DNA from: Vanrija pseudolonga
Lineage: Eukaryota > Basidiomycota > Tremellomycetes > Trichosporonales > Trichosporonaceae
Assembly (NCBI RefSeq): GCF_020906515.1
Contig: NC_085852.1
Location: 3,162,001-3,226,000, forward strand
Reading direction: 5' to 3'
Length of the DNA: 64,000 nucleotides
Shown: positions 8,786 to 20,044 of the stretch, in pieces
Layout of the letters: every line of letters starts with the position of its first letter
Position numbering within the stretch: position 1 is the stretch's first letter
Position numbers and translations under genes: made by a program
Notes under the pieces: generated by a model
What the model was told of the DNA's origin: nothing
Database searches by the model: none
What the model saw: the letters and a program-made list of their open reading frames with translations, nothing else

Positions 8786-11629
8786 ATGCTGCTCCAGGTC
8801 TTCAAATCGTTCAACCCCGCGATCCTCTTTGCACCCCTCTCCTTCCGCAGTGAGCGGTTCCTGCACGTCCCAGCAGGCAAGATCGTCGAGTATGAGCCCG
8901 ACCAGTCGCTCGGACTCAAGTCGGGATTCCTTGCCGCCATTAAAGACGAGGAGGCGCGCCGCAATGCGTGCTACATTCTTCTGGGTCACGGAGAGGTGGG
9001 TTTCTTGGCCCGGGGGTGGAGGATGATTTGTTGACACACACAGAACCTCCTCGAGATCATGAACCACCGGTTCTTCAAGGCAGACATCGGCAAGGTCCTT
9101 CCCCAGGAATGCCTCATTGCCAAGGATGAACTCGCCAACTTGTTGCGCACGCCGGAGTGGCTCCACGCCACTCCTTCTGAACAGGTGGTGCTCGAGCTGC
9201 TACAGCACGTCGAGAAGATGGCCAAGCTCGTTCAACAGGCAACGTACTCGGCCAACAAGCTTACGGCCCGAGCAATCGAGGCGAAGAAGGTGCCCCGCGA
9301 GATCATCTTCAAGCTGTACGGCCTTCCTCAGCTTGGTGAGTTGTGGTCAAGCTTAATTTGAGCCGAACTGACATCTACAGATCACGTCGTGGACCGATTC
9401 GAGGCCTTCTACATCCACGAGAAGGTGTACCAAGCCGTCGCCGACTCAGTTAGGAAGTCGATCACCGGCGCGGCCGTCAAGGAGCTCCTCGTCCGCGGGC
9501 CACTCGGCTGGGCTGAACTCTGGGTCGAGACCAGCGTCCGAGTCGTCGAGGAGTTTGAAACGAAGGGTGCATTCGGCAGAGGCTCGGTATTCAAGGAGTC
9601 GCCAGGCTACCCCCGAACCCACGACAAAGCTCGGGCCGTCGCCATCGCCACCCTCCCGGCGTTGCACCGCCGCCGTCTCGACACCATTGCCTCAATGGAG
9701 AGCGCAAAGGACCGCTATCGGGCTCGCATTTCCTTGACGCCGGAGTCGCTTCTTGACGGCCTGTGGCGTGAGCTCCTCAATGTCTGGGGTCCCGGTGGCA
9801 CGGAGTCCTCTCGCGAAGACGGCGGCACCGCCTCAGGTCCCTCGAGCCGCAAGCGTCCAGAAAGGTCATCGTCAGACCCACAGCCACGTCGGGCCAGTAT
9901 GCTTGACCGAGGCAGGCAGTTCGTTCGACGTATGAGCGGGAATGGGTCGGACACTATGCAGACCGTCTCCACCTACTCTTCTGGCAATTCAACTGCTGTC
10001 CCTCCGACCATCCTGGCTCCCGACGTTTCCATGACCGCCCGATTCTCCACCACCGCCACCGCCACTGAGACGCTGGACATGGACTACACCAGGCGCTATC
10101 CAGTCAAGTGGACGGAGCACGCCGACCCAGCCGCCCGAGCTCGCGCCTACCACGCCTGGCGCTCCCGTGCAACCGGGCACATTGGTCCCGCCAACGTGCC
10201 CGTGGGTTACCTGCCGACGACCGCCGAGCTCACGTTGGCCGGCTACTCCCCCGCGGCGGTGGATGCCCTGTGGAGCACCGGCGAGCTGCCGACGGACGAG
10301 CAGGGCCCAGCCAAGTGGGAGCTGGCGTACGAGATCTCCAAGGATCTCCGGCCGCGCAAGGACAAGGAATACCACGTCCACCGGACCACTGGACGTGGCC
10401 TCGTCATCGTCCCTCGTAATCGCGCCCTTGACAACTTTGACGTCGACAACCGACTCGAGAAGGCAACGGCGAAGCTCTGGGTCGTGAAGAGGAGGCAGGA
10501 TCGTAGTGGCGTCCGCTTCGAAGGCGACTACGTGAGCTCGTCTGAGGACGACCGCCCACCGTCGCCGGGTCACTGGGAGCGCCGCGGTAAGAGCGAGGCC
10601 ATCGACGCTCTCAACCGTCTACGGGCGCGTCTGGACAGCCGCCGCAATGGCCAGAGGTCCACGCCTCCCCTCCGTCAAATCCCGGGACCACTCCGCTCTC
10701 CCTTCGTCGGCATCACTCCTCCTCCCCCAACCCGAGCCAACTCTGTCAGCGCGATGCAGGTCACCGATGTTGGCTCCGGGGGCAGGGCACGGGAGCCGGC
10801 CACGGCCGTCCAGGACACTGCTCCGGCTGGTCCCTCTCGGGAGACAACGACGGTGGGAAAGAAGCAGACGCCTCCTTCCTCTCCCCAGCGCTCGCGCTGG
10901 TTCAGCGACAACGCGGAGGCTGGGCCCTCGCGTCCGAAGCACGGCAAATCTCGCAACTCTTCCACTGACATTGCCACTGGGTCAGCCCCCCGTCCACGCA
11001 CCACCAAGCCAACGGCGCCTCATTCATCCTCCAAGACAGACAACAAGGCCACGCCAAAGGGCAAGGAAAAGGCCGAGCCGCAGACACGGCCTGAACTCCG
11101 CCGGTCGGTGCCATACAGCCCACCTGCGGAGCCCCCAAAGGTGCGGATATCTCAGGCGCCTGCGACAACGCGTGGCCTTGATGTCCTCGCCCTGCCATCT
11201 GGTACCGCTGTCGAGGCTGTGCGTCGACGAACGGGCGATCTCTTCATGGGTAGCGGCTTGCCCCAAGGGGAGGAGCAAGCGGGCACTTGGCATGTGCTTA
11301 ACAATCCACCTCCGTCATGGCGCGACATGGCGACGACTTCACCTCACCGTGAGCGTGTCTCTAAGAACCGCTCGCGCTCGCGCAGGATGCCTACAAAGGC
11401 CGATGTCGACGAGATGGACTCGATGCTCAAGCACCTCGATGACATGGCCAAGCTACGTTACAAGGCGCTTCGAGGGGAGCTGGTACCTTTGCCAACTGCT
11501 CGCAACCGATCGCCACCAGATGCTCGCGATGTGGTGACACCACGCAGTAGCCCACCTGAGGTCCCCGCCCCCACCGGTACCGAAACAGATGACGAGTTCT
11601 TCGAGTGCGAATCCTTCGGACATCACTAG
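8786..11629 (+). CDS. Large family member of unknown function with long Ser/Pro-rich tail
   Basis: Exons 8786-8995, 9044-9335 and 9381-11629, giving 916 residues. Intron phases 0 and 1 match the neighbours, and exon 2 ends K-L-Y-G-L-P-Q-L-G. The first roughly 270 residues are compact and helical-looking, as in the shorter relatives; the following about 640 residues are mostly disordered, rich in Ser, Pro, Arg and Thr, with a more ordered island around residues 400-500 (A-Y-E-I-S-K-D-L-R-P and nearby). The C-terminus is acidic (T-D-D-E-F-F-E-C-E). This is the family member with by far the longest tail, so the tail was probably acquired after duplication. No enzyme motif, zinc finger or membrane segment was found. 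Confidence 0.85.
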
Positions 11630-12252
11630 TTGAGGCGGTAGTTACAACCAATTTTCACAGATGCATGCGAGTCTTGCATATTCTGCTCATGCACTCAAAC
11701 AGGTTGTATATTGATCTGGTGGCGGTGAAAATATGCATCTGTGCTACGGAATGAAGCAGACAGCTATGGCTGGCACTGACAGGCTGCAGCCAAACCTCAG
11801 TGGTAAAAACGCACGCCCTTGTGCCAGATTGAACAACCGCCTCAATGTGCCAGCTCGGGGTACAGGGGGGCATTTACATCACAGAAATATGCAGGGATAT
11901 GAGTAAGCAGACATATTTCTATGCACCTCAATAAACAACCCAGTGGTCGGCAGATGGTGGTCGGATGATGGCGGTGGGATGATGGTGGGCCCCAGCGTCA
12001 ACTCTCGCTGTTGTGTGGGTGGGGACGATCACTCGGCCGCCAGACGAGTGTTTGGATGGCGACGGCATCCCACTCACCGCCAGTCTGGTACCACAGTGTT
12101 GAAGCATCCTTTATCTCCCTCTCTCTTCTCTTCTCTTTCCACTTTCTCAACCACCTATCACCCCTGCCCACACTGAGCACTCGTTACAACTACCCATTCT
12201 CCAATCCCCCACTTCTCCCCTTCTACCTCACCCTCTATCAGTCAACCCAGCC
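11630..12252. other. Intergenic with an inverted repeat
   Basis: About 620 bp. Contains a perfect 11-bp inverted repeat (see 11656-11743) directly after the stop codon of the preceding gene, and a CT-rich stretch (about 12110-12240) just upstream of the next start, typical of fungal core promoters. Confidence 0.45.
11656..11743. other. Inverted repeat in the 3' flank (11-bp arms)
   Basis: CACAGATGCAT at 11656-11666 is the exact reverse complement of 11733-11743, separated by 66 nt. It begins 27 bp after the stop codon at 11627-11629, so it could form a long-loop hairpin in the 3' UTR. Function unknown. Confidence 0.4.
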
Positions 12253-13961
12253 ATGTCCCTCTCTCTCTTCAACCGCAACCAGGTCCCCCATGATCCCTCT
12301 GCTGTCCCTCGCCGTCGCTTCACTCCGGCCTACGCCGCTCTCACCCTCAAAGTTACGCTCTCCAAGGAAGCGCTGGAGGACGTCTACGAGCGCATCATCA
12401 TTGGCATTATCGTTAGTTACCGGGAGAGGTGAAAGCTGACACCACAGATCAAGCATGATGAGATCAACGAGGGTATCGCCCACATGAGCTTTTCTCGCGA
12501 GGGCCGCGCTGCCTTCGACGAGGCCAGCAAGTGGGGCGATTCGGTGCCGCCACCCACCGTGGCCAACTTTCATCACTGCTACGACCTACTCTACGACCTC
12601 ACGCACGCCCACCAGTTCGACCAGCACAAGATCAACAGTCGCGTCTTCACTGCTCAAGTCAACAGCACCATCGACATGGTTCGCAGCCTATATGGCCTAC
12701 CGCCTGGCAGTAAGTCGGATGAATGTAGTGCCACCACAAATTTGACCCCGCTGAGCGCTCAGCACCGATCGTGGCACGAGGATTCCAGCACATGGAGACC
12801 CAACTCGCCCTGTGCGTCCTCCATGGCCGTATCCTTGAGGACTTTGCCCAGAGTGACGGGCTTTCGGTACGCTTGAAGACCCACTACGCCGTCGACGACA
12901 CTATCGTCCTCATCCACGGGCTCATTGACGCCGTCTCTGAGATGCAGGCGGCTGGCAGCATCGTCCTCCCCATGCCACCCAACACGACCTTCAAGTCTCA
13001 CGCTCAGCTGAAGGCAGACGTATCGCAGTACCTCGGAACCAAGATTACTGTCTACCTCCAAGCACGCGCAGCTCTCCCTCCTCACATTCGCGAGCGTGGG
13101 ATCCGCTCGTTGACGAAGGCAAAGGTTGTGGAGTGGGTGAAGATCGGGTTCCCGCAATGGTCCAATGCTCGTGCGGCCATCCATGCCGATAAGAAGGTGA
13201 AGGGACGTCTTTGGTCAACCAATGCAGTTGGGACCGTTGTCCACCGAACGGAGAGGCGCCGTTATTCCTCGGCCCAGTACTTCCCAACGTTCCCTCTCGT
13301 GGTCGCTTCCACCACGGATGACTTCTCGGTAGTCAAGCCAACTGCACCCGCTACCACTCCGGCTCCCCGGGTCCCAGCGGAGCGTCGCCTCACTCCCGCC
13401 CCGACCAGCCCTGGCGTCGCTGGCGTGCTCTTGACCTTCCCCTCGACCCCTCCCACCAACATTCGGCCGGTCTCACCAGCCACGATGTCAAGTGTCGGTG
13501 AGCCTCTTCCGAGGGTCAACCGCCACCATACCCCCGAGCCCCTGGTCAGCGGAGACGTCAGCATCAGCGTGACGCAGGTTGTTCACGGCCACATGGGACA
13601 AGCGGGACACTTCACAGAGTACAGCTACCATGGGGAGCATGGGGAGGCGCTCGGAGGAGCCTTTGACCGCCCGGAGGAGGAGTCATCGGACGTCCACGGG
13701 TCGACGGCATCGGAAGAGATCCAGGACGTTCCTGGGGCCGTTTCGTACCGGCGCCATGACGGCAGCCTCGGGCTGTTCCAGTTCGCCCCAGTTACGGGCC
13801 ACGACGCTGCGGTTGAAGCGATGCGCACTGGAGTCGGAATCTACGACTCGATCGGGGCTCCTGAGGGAAGTTCCTCATCAGCTGGCGGTCAAGGCACGCC
13901 TGACGCGAGGTCCCCGCCACCACCTGTGCGTCGCCGTGGTTTCAACGAGTATGCGACCTGA
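12253..13961 (+). CDS. Family member of unknown function, 539 residues
   Basis: Exons 12253-12411, 12448-12709 and 12763-13961. The first intron is only 36 nt. Phases 0 and 1 and the exon-2 end (S-L-Y-G-L-P-P-G) match the three related genes nearby. The helical N-terminal part of about 310 residues includes H-Y-A-V-D-D-T-I-V-L-I-H and I-D-A-V-S-E-M-Q, which resembles I-E-R-L-V-D-A-V-A-E-M-D in the next gene. The C-terminal part is Pro/Ser/Thr-rich and presumably disordered. No signal peptide, no recognised domain. Confidence 0.85.
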
Positions 13962-14342
13962 TGAGGTGCGGCAGTGTGCCATCAGCGCTGTGCGACACCA
14001 ATGAACGCGCTTTGTAGAGTCCATCCATGTATCCTTGTTCGTCCGCTGAAATCAATGGGAATGATCCCATCACTGAATCCCAACCTCGAATCGACGATTG
14101 TTGTTCCCATAATTGCACCCTTTGTACCCGTCAGCGGTTGTGGCAGCGAAGAGTCTCGCACAGCTCCGCACCGCACACTAATGCACAAGCGTGGCCGTAT
14201 GCCCAACTACCGCTGTTGTTCGACATTGATGCTGGAATACCAGCCTTCACCTCCCAGTCACCAATGGTCACAGCCGACAGGATAAGAAGGCATCCCTCAT
14301 TTTTGCTGGCTCTCCCAACTCACCAGCTCAAGCACATCCAAC
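13962..14342. other. Intergenic
   Basis: About 380 bp with weak dyad symmetry (CCGCTGA near 14043 and TCAGCGG near 14131). No gene supported. Confidence 0.35.
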
Positions 14343-15451
14343 ATGCTCGAGTACGGCGCGCGTCTCTGGCAGGCCACCTACAACATCCGCAAGGACTTCT
14401 GGGTGACGGTGTCGCCGACGCTCCGCCGCCCGATCTACTACCACAACGTGAACACCGCGATCGTAAGTAGACAACTTTGCCGCCGCTGACTGTAGCGTAT
14501 CGCCCGCTCCTTCAAACAGCACATCCGCGGCGACCTCATCGACGAGGACACCAAGAAGGACATCGCGCTCGCTCTCGACTGGCAGACCAACACCCCTTGC
14601 GCGACGTACGTCAACTATCTCATCGCTGAGCGCCTCGAGGTGCGCCTCGATCGTGCTCGCCGCCACTACCAGCTGCGTCTCGTCCGCACCCGCGAGACCG
14701 AGTGGCATGACGACCTCAACCGCCTCTGGCTCATATACGGCATCGCCAAGACTGGTAAGTCCGCCGACCGGGACTTGTCTGACTTCCTCCAGTCAACATT
14801 GCGGCCCCGGGCCGTACCGAGAAGGAGGTCATCACCGAGATCTTCAAGCGCATGGATGCTGCCCTGGTCCGCTGGACCAAGACCCAGCCGCTGCGCAAGG
14901 TCCTCCGCCGCTTCGACCCGCTCGTTCAGGTGCTGGACTGGATTGAGCGCCTTGTAGACGCTGTCGCCGAGATGGACGCCGAGGGGGGATGGGTCCACTC
15001 GTCGGCCCTCTTCCCCATGCAGCACACCGACCTGCTGCTCCACGGCGCCGCGGAGCTGCACCGCGCCGTCAAGACCGAGGTCACGTGCTTCCTCCGCACG
15101 CAGGTCGCCGGCTGGGAGCGCGGCCTTGACCACCTCCCGCCTGCGCGCCGCGACACCTACCGCCGCGAGACAATCGCCGACGACGTGATCAACGTGATTG
15201 ACCGCGGCAACCTCGCCGCCTTCCGCAACCACATGGCTTCGCGCCTCGACTACTGTCTGGTCTTCACGCCGCGCCGTACCCCGCTTCCACTCCCGGCCAT
15301 GTCTGAGGACAACCTTGCTGACTTTGAGCGTCATCTCCACCGCAAGCGTGCCCACAGCCACTCGACGACCTCATCCGGCTCGTACTGGGATGCCAAGATC
15401 AGCATCGGCAGCCAGGTCACGTCGAGCTATGCTCGCAGCATCGTCCTGTAA
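14343..15451 (+). CDS. Family member of unknown function, 345 residues
   Basis: Exons 14343-14462, 14496-14754 and 14793-15451. Phases 0 and 1; exon 2 ends W-L-I-Y-G-I-A-K-T, the same position as Y-G-L in its relatives. Residues near 190-205 (I-E-R-L-V-D-A-V-A-E-M-D) align with the preceding gene. Arg-rich helical protein with no signal peptide; the C-terminus is Ser-rich. This is the last of the four tandem members. Introns are short (33 and 38 nt). Confidence 0.85.
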
Positions 15452-15823
15452 ACGGCAAACCTTCATCTTGACCCTGAATCGGTCTTCAAGTTCCGACTAG
15501 TCTCTGGCCCGACGCGCACGTCCCAATACTCATCCCAAGTCATCTTACATCCGTAGAGAGTCCACTCGAGCATACTACAGGTAGCCTTATGCATCTCATG
15601 AAGCATACCGGTTGCTACTTACAGCCCGCAGCCATTCTCGGAGGCACGGAACCAATCGCCGGGGTGATCGGCCCTCGGACCACCAGACCCTAATCACCTA
15701 CCCTCAACCCTCCTCCATCGCCCAATCGCGCGCTGACAACCATTGCAGCCTGCAACAAAACGATGGACATCTGAAGCCATGCTTGAATGATCGCAAGGAG
15801 CATCTGTGAGCAGTGGCAAAAGC
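15452..15823. other. Intergenic
   Basis: About 370 bp between the last family member and a tRNA gene on the other strand. Nothing supported. Confidence 0.4.
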
Positions 15824-15925
15824 TGGACGAGTTAGGAATCGAACCAAAGACCTTGTCAAGTAGGTAGGTGACATCCTCGGATGTCTCGTGCTAATGACAC
15901 GCTCTACCAACTGAGCTACACGCCC
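15824..15925 (-). tRNA. tRNA-Ala(AGC) with a 29-nt intron
   Basis: Acceptor GGGCGTG (15919-15925) with CTCGTCC, discriminator A at 15824, as in yeast tRNA-Ala. D arm GCTC-AGTTGGTA-GAGC, anticodon stem TGTCA with TGACA, loop T-T-AGC-A followed by an intron at 15860-15888. The intron itself can fold (GACATC with GATGTC). The T stem has one mismatch, so the gene may be slightly decayed, but all invariant positions are present. Confidence 0.88.
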
Positions 15926-15948
15926 GGGAGATGCGCACTGCTGTGCTA

Positions 15949-16034
15949 GGCCACGACGGGGATCGAACCCGCAATCTCATGATTACTGCTGCTACGAGTC
16001 GTAGTCATACGCCTTGCCATTGGGCCACGCGACC
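15949..16034 (-). tRNA. tRNA-Arg(ACG) with a 15-nt intron
   Basis: Acceptor GGTCGCG (16028-16034) with CGTGGCC (15949-15955), D arm with GGCCCAATGGC, anticodon stem TATGA with TCATG, loop C-T-ACG-A then an intron at 15984-15998, T arm with GGTTCGATC. It lies 23 bp from the tRNA-Ala gene on the same strand. The base in the discriminator position is T, which is unusual and lowers confidence a little. Confidence 0.85.
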
Positions 16035-17066
16035 TTGATGATGTCGAGGAGGGAGGGTGGGTGTTGAGGGTTCTTCTGGGGCGTGGTCGGCTATCACACG
16101 GTGAGTTGCCGTTCTTACGCGTTAGGCGATAACGATATGACGCGTACCGGCCCACAGCCGGTGCTCTTGGCCGCACGTGCATGTCTCGACTTGTCACGGA
16201 TAGGTAGAGCGGAGGAGAGCCCACCTCAGCCTCACTTCCCCAAACCTCACTTCTTCGGATTACCCTCATCCGGCCCACAATAACCATACATCCCCAGGTT
16301 TAGTAGGATACCGGTTATTGTGATGGCGGAGCCTGGAGAGTAAGTCCCGACATCCCACCGAGGCTCCAAATCCGAAATCCATGCTCCCACCTTGCGACCC
16401 CCATGGCCCTCGTGCCAGAGGCTCCAGACGCGTTCCTTCCAACAGGAGGGGTAGTGAAGTCGGAGGCCTGCAGGTCATGTGGACCAGCGTGCCGAGCGGC
16501 CCGAGGTCCGCCCAGTGCCTCGAAACAACCGCGGCTGTCTGGCTCGGCGGCGCTCCCTGCGGCGTCGTCCTCGTCGCCAAGGTGGTAGCCTCGCCGAGGT
16601 CCGTTTCGGCGTTAAACCACTTTCGGCGAGCTTCTTGGGGCCTGAAGCACGCCGTCCACTCCTACGCCGCAGTATCCCCTGTCTCCGCGTCCCACGACAC
16701 CACCCACCTACCCCACCTTCACGGCTGAATTGGTTCAACACCCTCCTGCAGGGGCTGGCGCTGTCTGACTACACCAGCCGGCTCGGATGTCCGGCGCTGT
16801 TGTCGCAACCAGGAACTCCGTGGCGGCGAAACACATTCGGTACAGGTTCGGTGACCTCCGTACGGCTCGGCCGCTACTCCGTTCGGCAGCACAAACACAT
16901 GACCGGAACAGCAGCACCGGACCATCGTTCCCCGACGCTGTCTGCCCACCCTTGCAGGGATTCGGCAACCTGGAATCCAGCGTGTGGGGCTTTCTCTCCT
17001 GTCGACTGGGTACTTAACTCCCCACATGGGCCCCAAACCGCAAGCCCTGCCCCACACTCCCTGACC
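16035..17066. other. Intergenic, about 1 kb, promoter of an MFS gene, with a hairpin
   Basis: An upstream open frame in phase with the transporter exon runs through the right part but lacks a protein-like composition. Many CGG/CCG triplets occur at 16780-16900, of the kind bound by fungal Zn2Cys6 regulators (inference). The hairpin at 16276-16322 is listed separately. Confidence 0.4.
16276..16322. other. Short inverted repeat / stem-loop
   Basis: CACAATAACC at 16276-16285 pairs exactly with GGTTATTGTG at 16313-16322; a further ATCC/GGAT pairing lies inside. No adjacent T-run was seen, so it is not clearly the same class as the stem-loops at 19.6-20.3 kb. Confidence 0.4.
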
Positions 17067-18796
17067 ATGAAGTCACAGATCAACATGTACGGCACTGGCC
17101 GGCCACTCCGCTGGGCCGTCACCATCGCGTGCCAGCTCGCGTTCGTCCTCTTCGGCTACGACCAGGGCGTGTTCTCTGGCATTGTCGGCAACCAGCACTT
17201 CCTCGACACCTTCGGCCACCCCTCCCCCGGCATGATGGGCATCATCGTCAGCATCTACAACCTCGGTTGCTTCTCAGGCTGCATCGTCGCATTCTTGTTC
17301 TGCGAGAAGCTTGGGAGGCGCAAGAGCATGTGGTTCGCCATGGTGTTTGTCCTTGTAGGTGGCGCAGTGACGTGTTTCCATGCTGATCCCCCCAGATCGG
17401 CGCCACACTCCAAACCACCGCCTACACCGTTCCTCACATGATGATTGCGAGGTTCATCACCGGCATTGGTACTGGCATCGAGACGTCAACGGTGCCCATG
17501 TACCAGTCTGAGCTGTGCGAGGCGGACAAGCGTGGCCGCCTGGTCTCGTCCGAACCACTGTTCGTTGGTGTTGGAATCGTCATCGCCTACTGGTTCGACT
17601 ATGGTATGAGCTTCAAAGAGGGCGGCATTGCCTGGCGCCTGCCGATCGCCTTCCAGATGGTGTTCGCAGTCGTCAGTCTCCCGAGTCTCAGCATGAGCTG
17701 ACATGCCTAGGTTGTCGTCATCCTCGTGTTTGGTCTCCCCGAGTCGCCTCGTTACCTATACGCCCACGGCCGGGACTCTGAAGCGCTTCAGATCCTGTGT
17801 GATGTGTATGGCCACTCTGCCGATCACCCCATGATCGTCAAGGAGCAGACCGAGGTCCTCGACGCTCTCCGTGTGGAGAAGGAGCACGGCGAGTACAAGT
17901 GGAGCCAGATCTTCAAGCGCGACGAGGTGCAGACTGGTCGCCGTGTCCTTCTCGCCTACGGCATGCAGTTCATGAACCAGATGGGAGGCATCAACCTGGT
18001 TGTGTAAGTGCTGTGGCAAGTCGACGCCAAGCTCACGCCCCAGCTACTATGTCACCGAAGTGCTTGAGAAGAACGTCGGCATGACCCGCAACATGTCGCT
18101 CATTATGGGCGGCTGCATCAACATCATGTTCGTTATTGGCTCGCTGTTCCCGTCGCTGCTACTCGACCGTCTGGGACGTCGCCAGCCCATGATCTGGGGA
18201 GCATTCGGGCTTGCCATCTCAATGATGATGATTGCCATTCTCCTCAGCTTCAAGGACCACGCCGAGCACATCGCCCGTGCTACGTCCGCGGGCTCAGTAG
18301 CATTCTTCTTCACATACATGCTCATCTTTGGCGGTACGCAGAACTGCGTGCCGTGGGTGTATGTGCCCGAGATATTGCCGGTGAGTTAAAGCTATTTTCC
18401 GCTCCACTCAGCTAACCCCTCCAGCTCCATGTTCGCGCCAAAGGAACGGCCATTGGAATTAGCTCCAACTGGCTGTGGAACTTCTTTGTGGTTATGGTGA
18501 CCCCGACACTCATCGCCAACCTCAAATGGCGCGGATACCTCATCTTCATGGCCACCAACTTCCTGTTCATGCCCCTGGTGTACTTTGCGTACCCCGAGAC
18601 AACGAACATGACGCTCGAGGAAATCGACTGGCTCTTCATGGCTCCTGGTGCTGTTAAGACGTCGCTCCAGGTCCAGAAGTATGGCTGGGGAGGAGAGGAC
18701 GGCCCGCCCATCCCGGCCGGCGCGCACAACTCGACGCCTTCGACACCGCCGGGCGAGGAGTCGAAGGGAAGCACAGAGCATGTTGAGAAGGTATGA
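17067..18796 (+). CDS. MFS sugar/polyol:proton symporter
   Basis: Exons 17067-17354, 17396-17671, 17711-18003, 18044-18380 and 18425-18796; 521 residues. Sugar-porter signatures: F-G-Y-D-Q-G-V-F-S-G at TM1, G-R-R-K after TM2, P-E-S-P-R-Y in the central loop, G-R-R-Q-P-M in the second half, V-P-E-I-L-P and P-E-T-T-N-M-T-L-E-E-I-D near the end. Twelve hydrophobic segments are discernible. The plasma membrane is the expected location. The closest general group is the fungal Stl1/lactose-permease-like branch; substrate cannot be read from sequence. The start ATG follows a CT-rich leader, and an in-frame upstream extension was rejected. Confidence 0.92.
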
Positions 18797-19092
18797 GGTG
18801 GTGTGAAGGCGAATGGTGCTTCCTCATTGCACCCCGTATGGAGTTTGTACTAAGTTGTCAATGATGCCAATCTATCAGGAGCGTCGTGGAAGCGGCAGCA
18901 GACTGGTGGCATTTGTTTGTCTTGCATAAGACAACGGAGTGGGATACCGTCCATCCTGAGTTATTGTTGTTTGGGCGGTAGTACTTTACATCTATGTGAT
19001 GGGATGGCAACAATACACCTTCCGAGTAAGCGTGGCGGTGCAAAGGCGACATGTAAGCAAGGAGCGCGAACTGGCGAAGGACGGCTTTGACG
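18797..19092. other. 3' flank of the transporter gene
   Basis: Contains a perfect 7-bp stem with 4-nt loop at 18917-18934 (TTGTCTT-GCAT-AAGACAA), possibly a 3'-end processing or termination element. No gene. Confidence 0.4.
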
Positions 19093-19140
19093 CGATGCCA
19101 CGTTGGGGGAGTGGGCGTCTGCTCCTTTGTCGTGGCACCG
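19093..19140 (+). ncRNA. Possible degenerate stem-loop upstream of the hairpin array
   Basis: Arms 19093-19111 and 19122-19140 pair over 19 positions (13 Watson-Crick, 4 G-U, 2 mismatches) around a 10-nt loop; TTTTT follows at 19156-19160. It shares the layout of the four hairpins from 19609 on but not their sequence, and lies off their 220-bp spacing. Treated as a weak candidate. Confidence 0.25.
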
Positions 19141-19608
19141 GGTTAAAATCGTCTATTTTTGGAGCAGAGGGGGTGTTCGAGCCGTGATCGTTTCGCTTTT
19201 ATGACGAGTTCTGGGACGGCAAAGCCGAGACGGAGGCAGTAAGAGGTCCTCCGAGCCCCTGGACAAGACAGCACACGACTGACAACCGTCCCCAACACCC
19301 CGACTGACCAGGCAATGCCGAAGAGTCATTTTGTGCAGACTGCACGTGGTTCTCATGCTTGTATTCAACAGCTACCTGACCACTGCATTCCAAAGTGGAA
19401 GAAGAGCAGGGACGCTCTCTCAACTTGGGGGCGGGGTTATGACCGATGCTTCCATTGCAACATGTATTCACCGATGTGCCCAAGCATATACTCTCTCGTA
19501 TGCTACTGTACCATTTCCTCTCAAGTCATAGGGGACTCACACATCTTTTGCACTCCCCATTAGAAGAACTGACTGTACATAAGCTGCCGGCGGTTCCAGC
19601 GAGCCAGA

Positions 19609-19673
19609 GGTCAGTGGAAGATTACATTGGCACAGTGGGTAGCATCCACTCTCGATGTAATCTGCCATTGTCC
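19609..19673 (+). ncRNA. Candidate structured RNA, hairpin unit 1
   Basis: Arms 19609-19630 and 19653-19673 form a long stem with few mismatches around ATTACAT/ATGTAAT; the loop contains a smaller AGTGG/CCACT stem capped by GGGTAGCAT. TTTT follows at 19679-19682. The left arm carries TCAGTGG, shared with units 2 and 3. No open frame explains the pairing. Confidence 0.45.
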
Positions 19674-19829
19674 ATCTGTTTTGTCCATTTCGACGTGACG
19701 CAGGGTTCCATCCCGCGCGAGCACTGCTTTTTTCTCGCCATTGGGGCCCTTCGAAGCACACAGATTTGGCGATGTTTTGCTCACGCACCCAAACAATGGG
19801 TGATAATCCACCGGCGGCGACTACGACCG

Positions 19830-19901
19830 GATGGTCAGTGGCAAATTACACTGGTGGAGTGGGGAAGCCGGCTCCTCTGGTGTGATTTGCCATTGGCCAT
19901 C
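19830..19901 (+). ncRNA. Candidate structured RNA, hairpin unit 2
   Basis: Arms 19830-19857 and 19874-19901 pair over 28 positions: 22 Watson-Crick, 5 G-U and one U-U on the plus strand, 16-nt loop. TTTTT follows at 19903-19907, two bases after the stem. Left arm begins GATGGTCAGTGGCA, the motif shared with unit 3. On the minus strand the five G-U pairs would be A-C mismatches, so the plus strand is the likely RNA. Confidence 0.5.
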
Positions 19902-20044
19902 GTTTTTGTGAGCGCGACGGCAAGCAGGGTTGGAGCCCGCTTGGTGCATTTTACTTTATTTTCTGTGGATGACACGTGGTCTGGTGATGGTCCTACCTCG
20001 AGGAAGGGAATGGAATATAGCCTCGCTGCGGCCAATGCGAGCGG

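Noticed and set aside
9446-11651. Long open frames on other strands and frames within the 8786-11629 gene (for example 10647-11537 plus)
   Set aside because: They mirror GC-rich coding sequence, are rich in Arg/Pro/Ser and lack splice or start support; the conserved exon plan supports only the chosen frame.
16479-17066. In-frame upstream extension of the MFS gene at 17067
   Set aside because: Composition is not protein-like (long Arg/Pro stretches), and the ATG at 17067 directly precedes a normal sugar-porter N-terminus.
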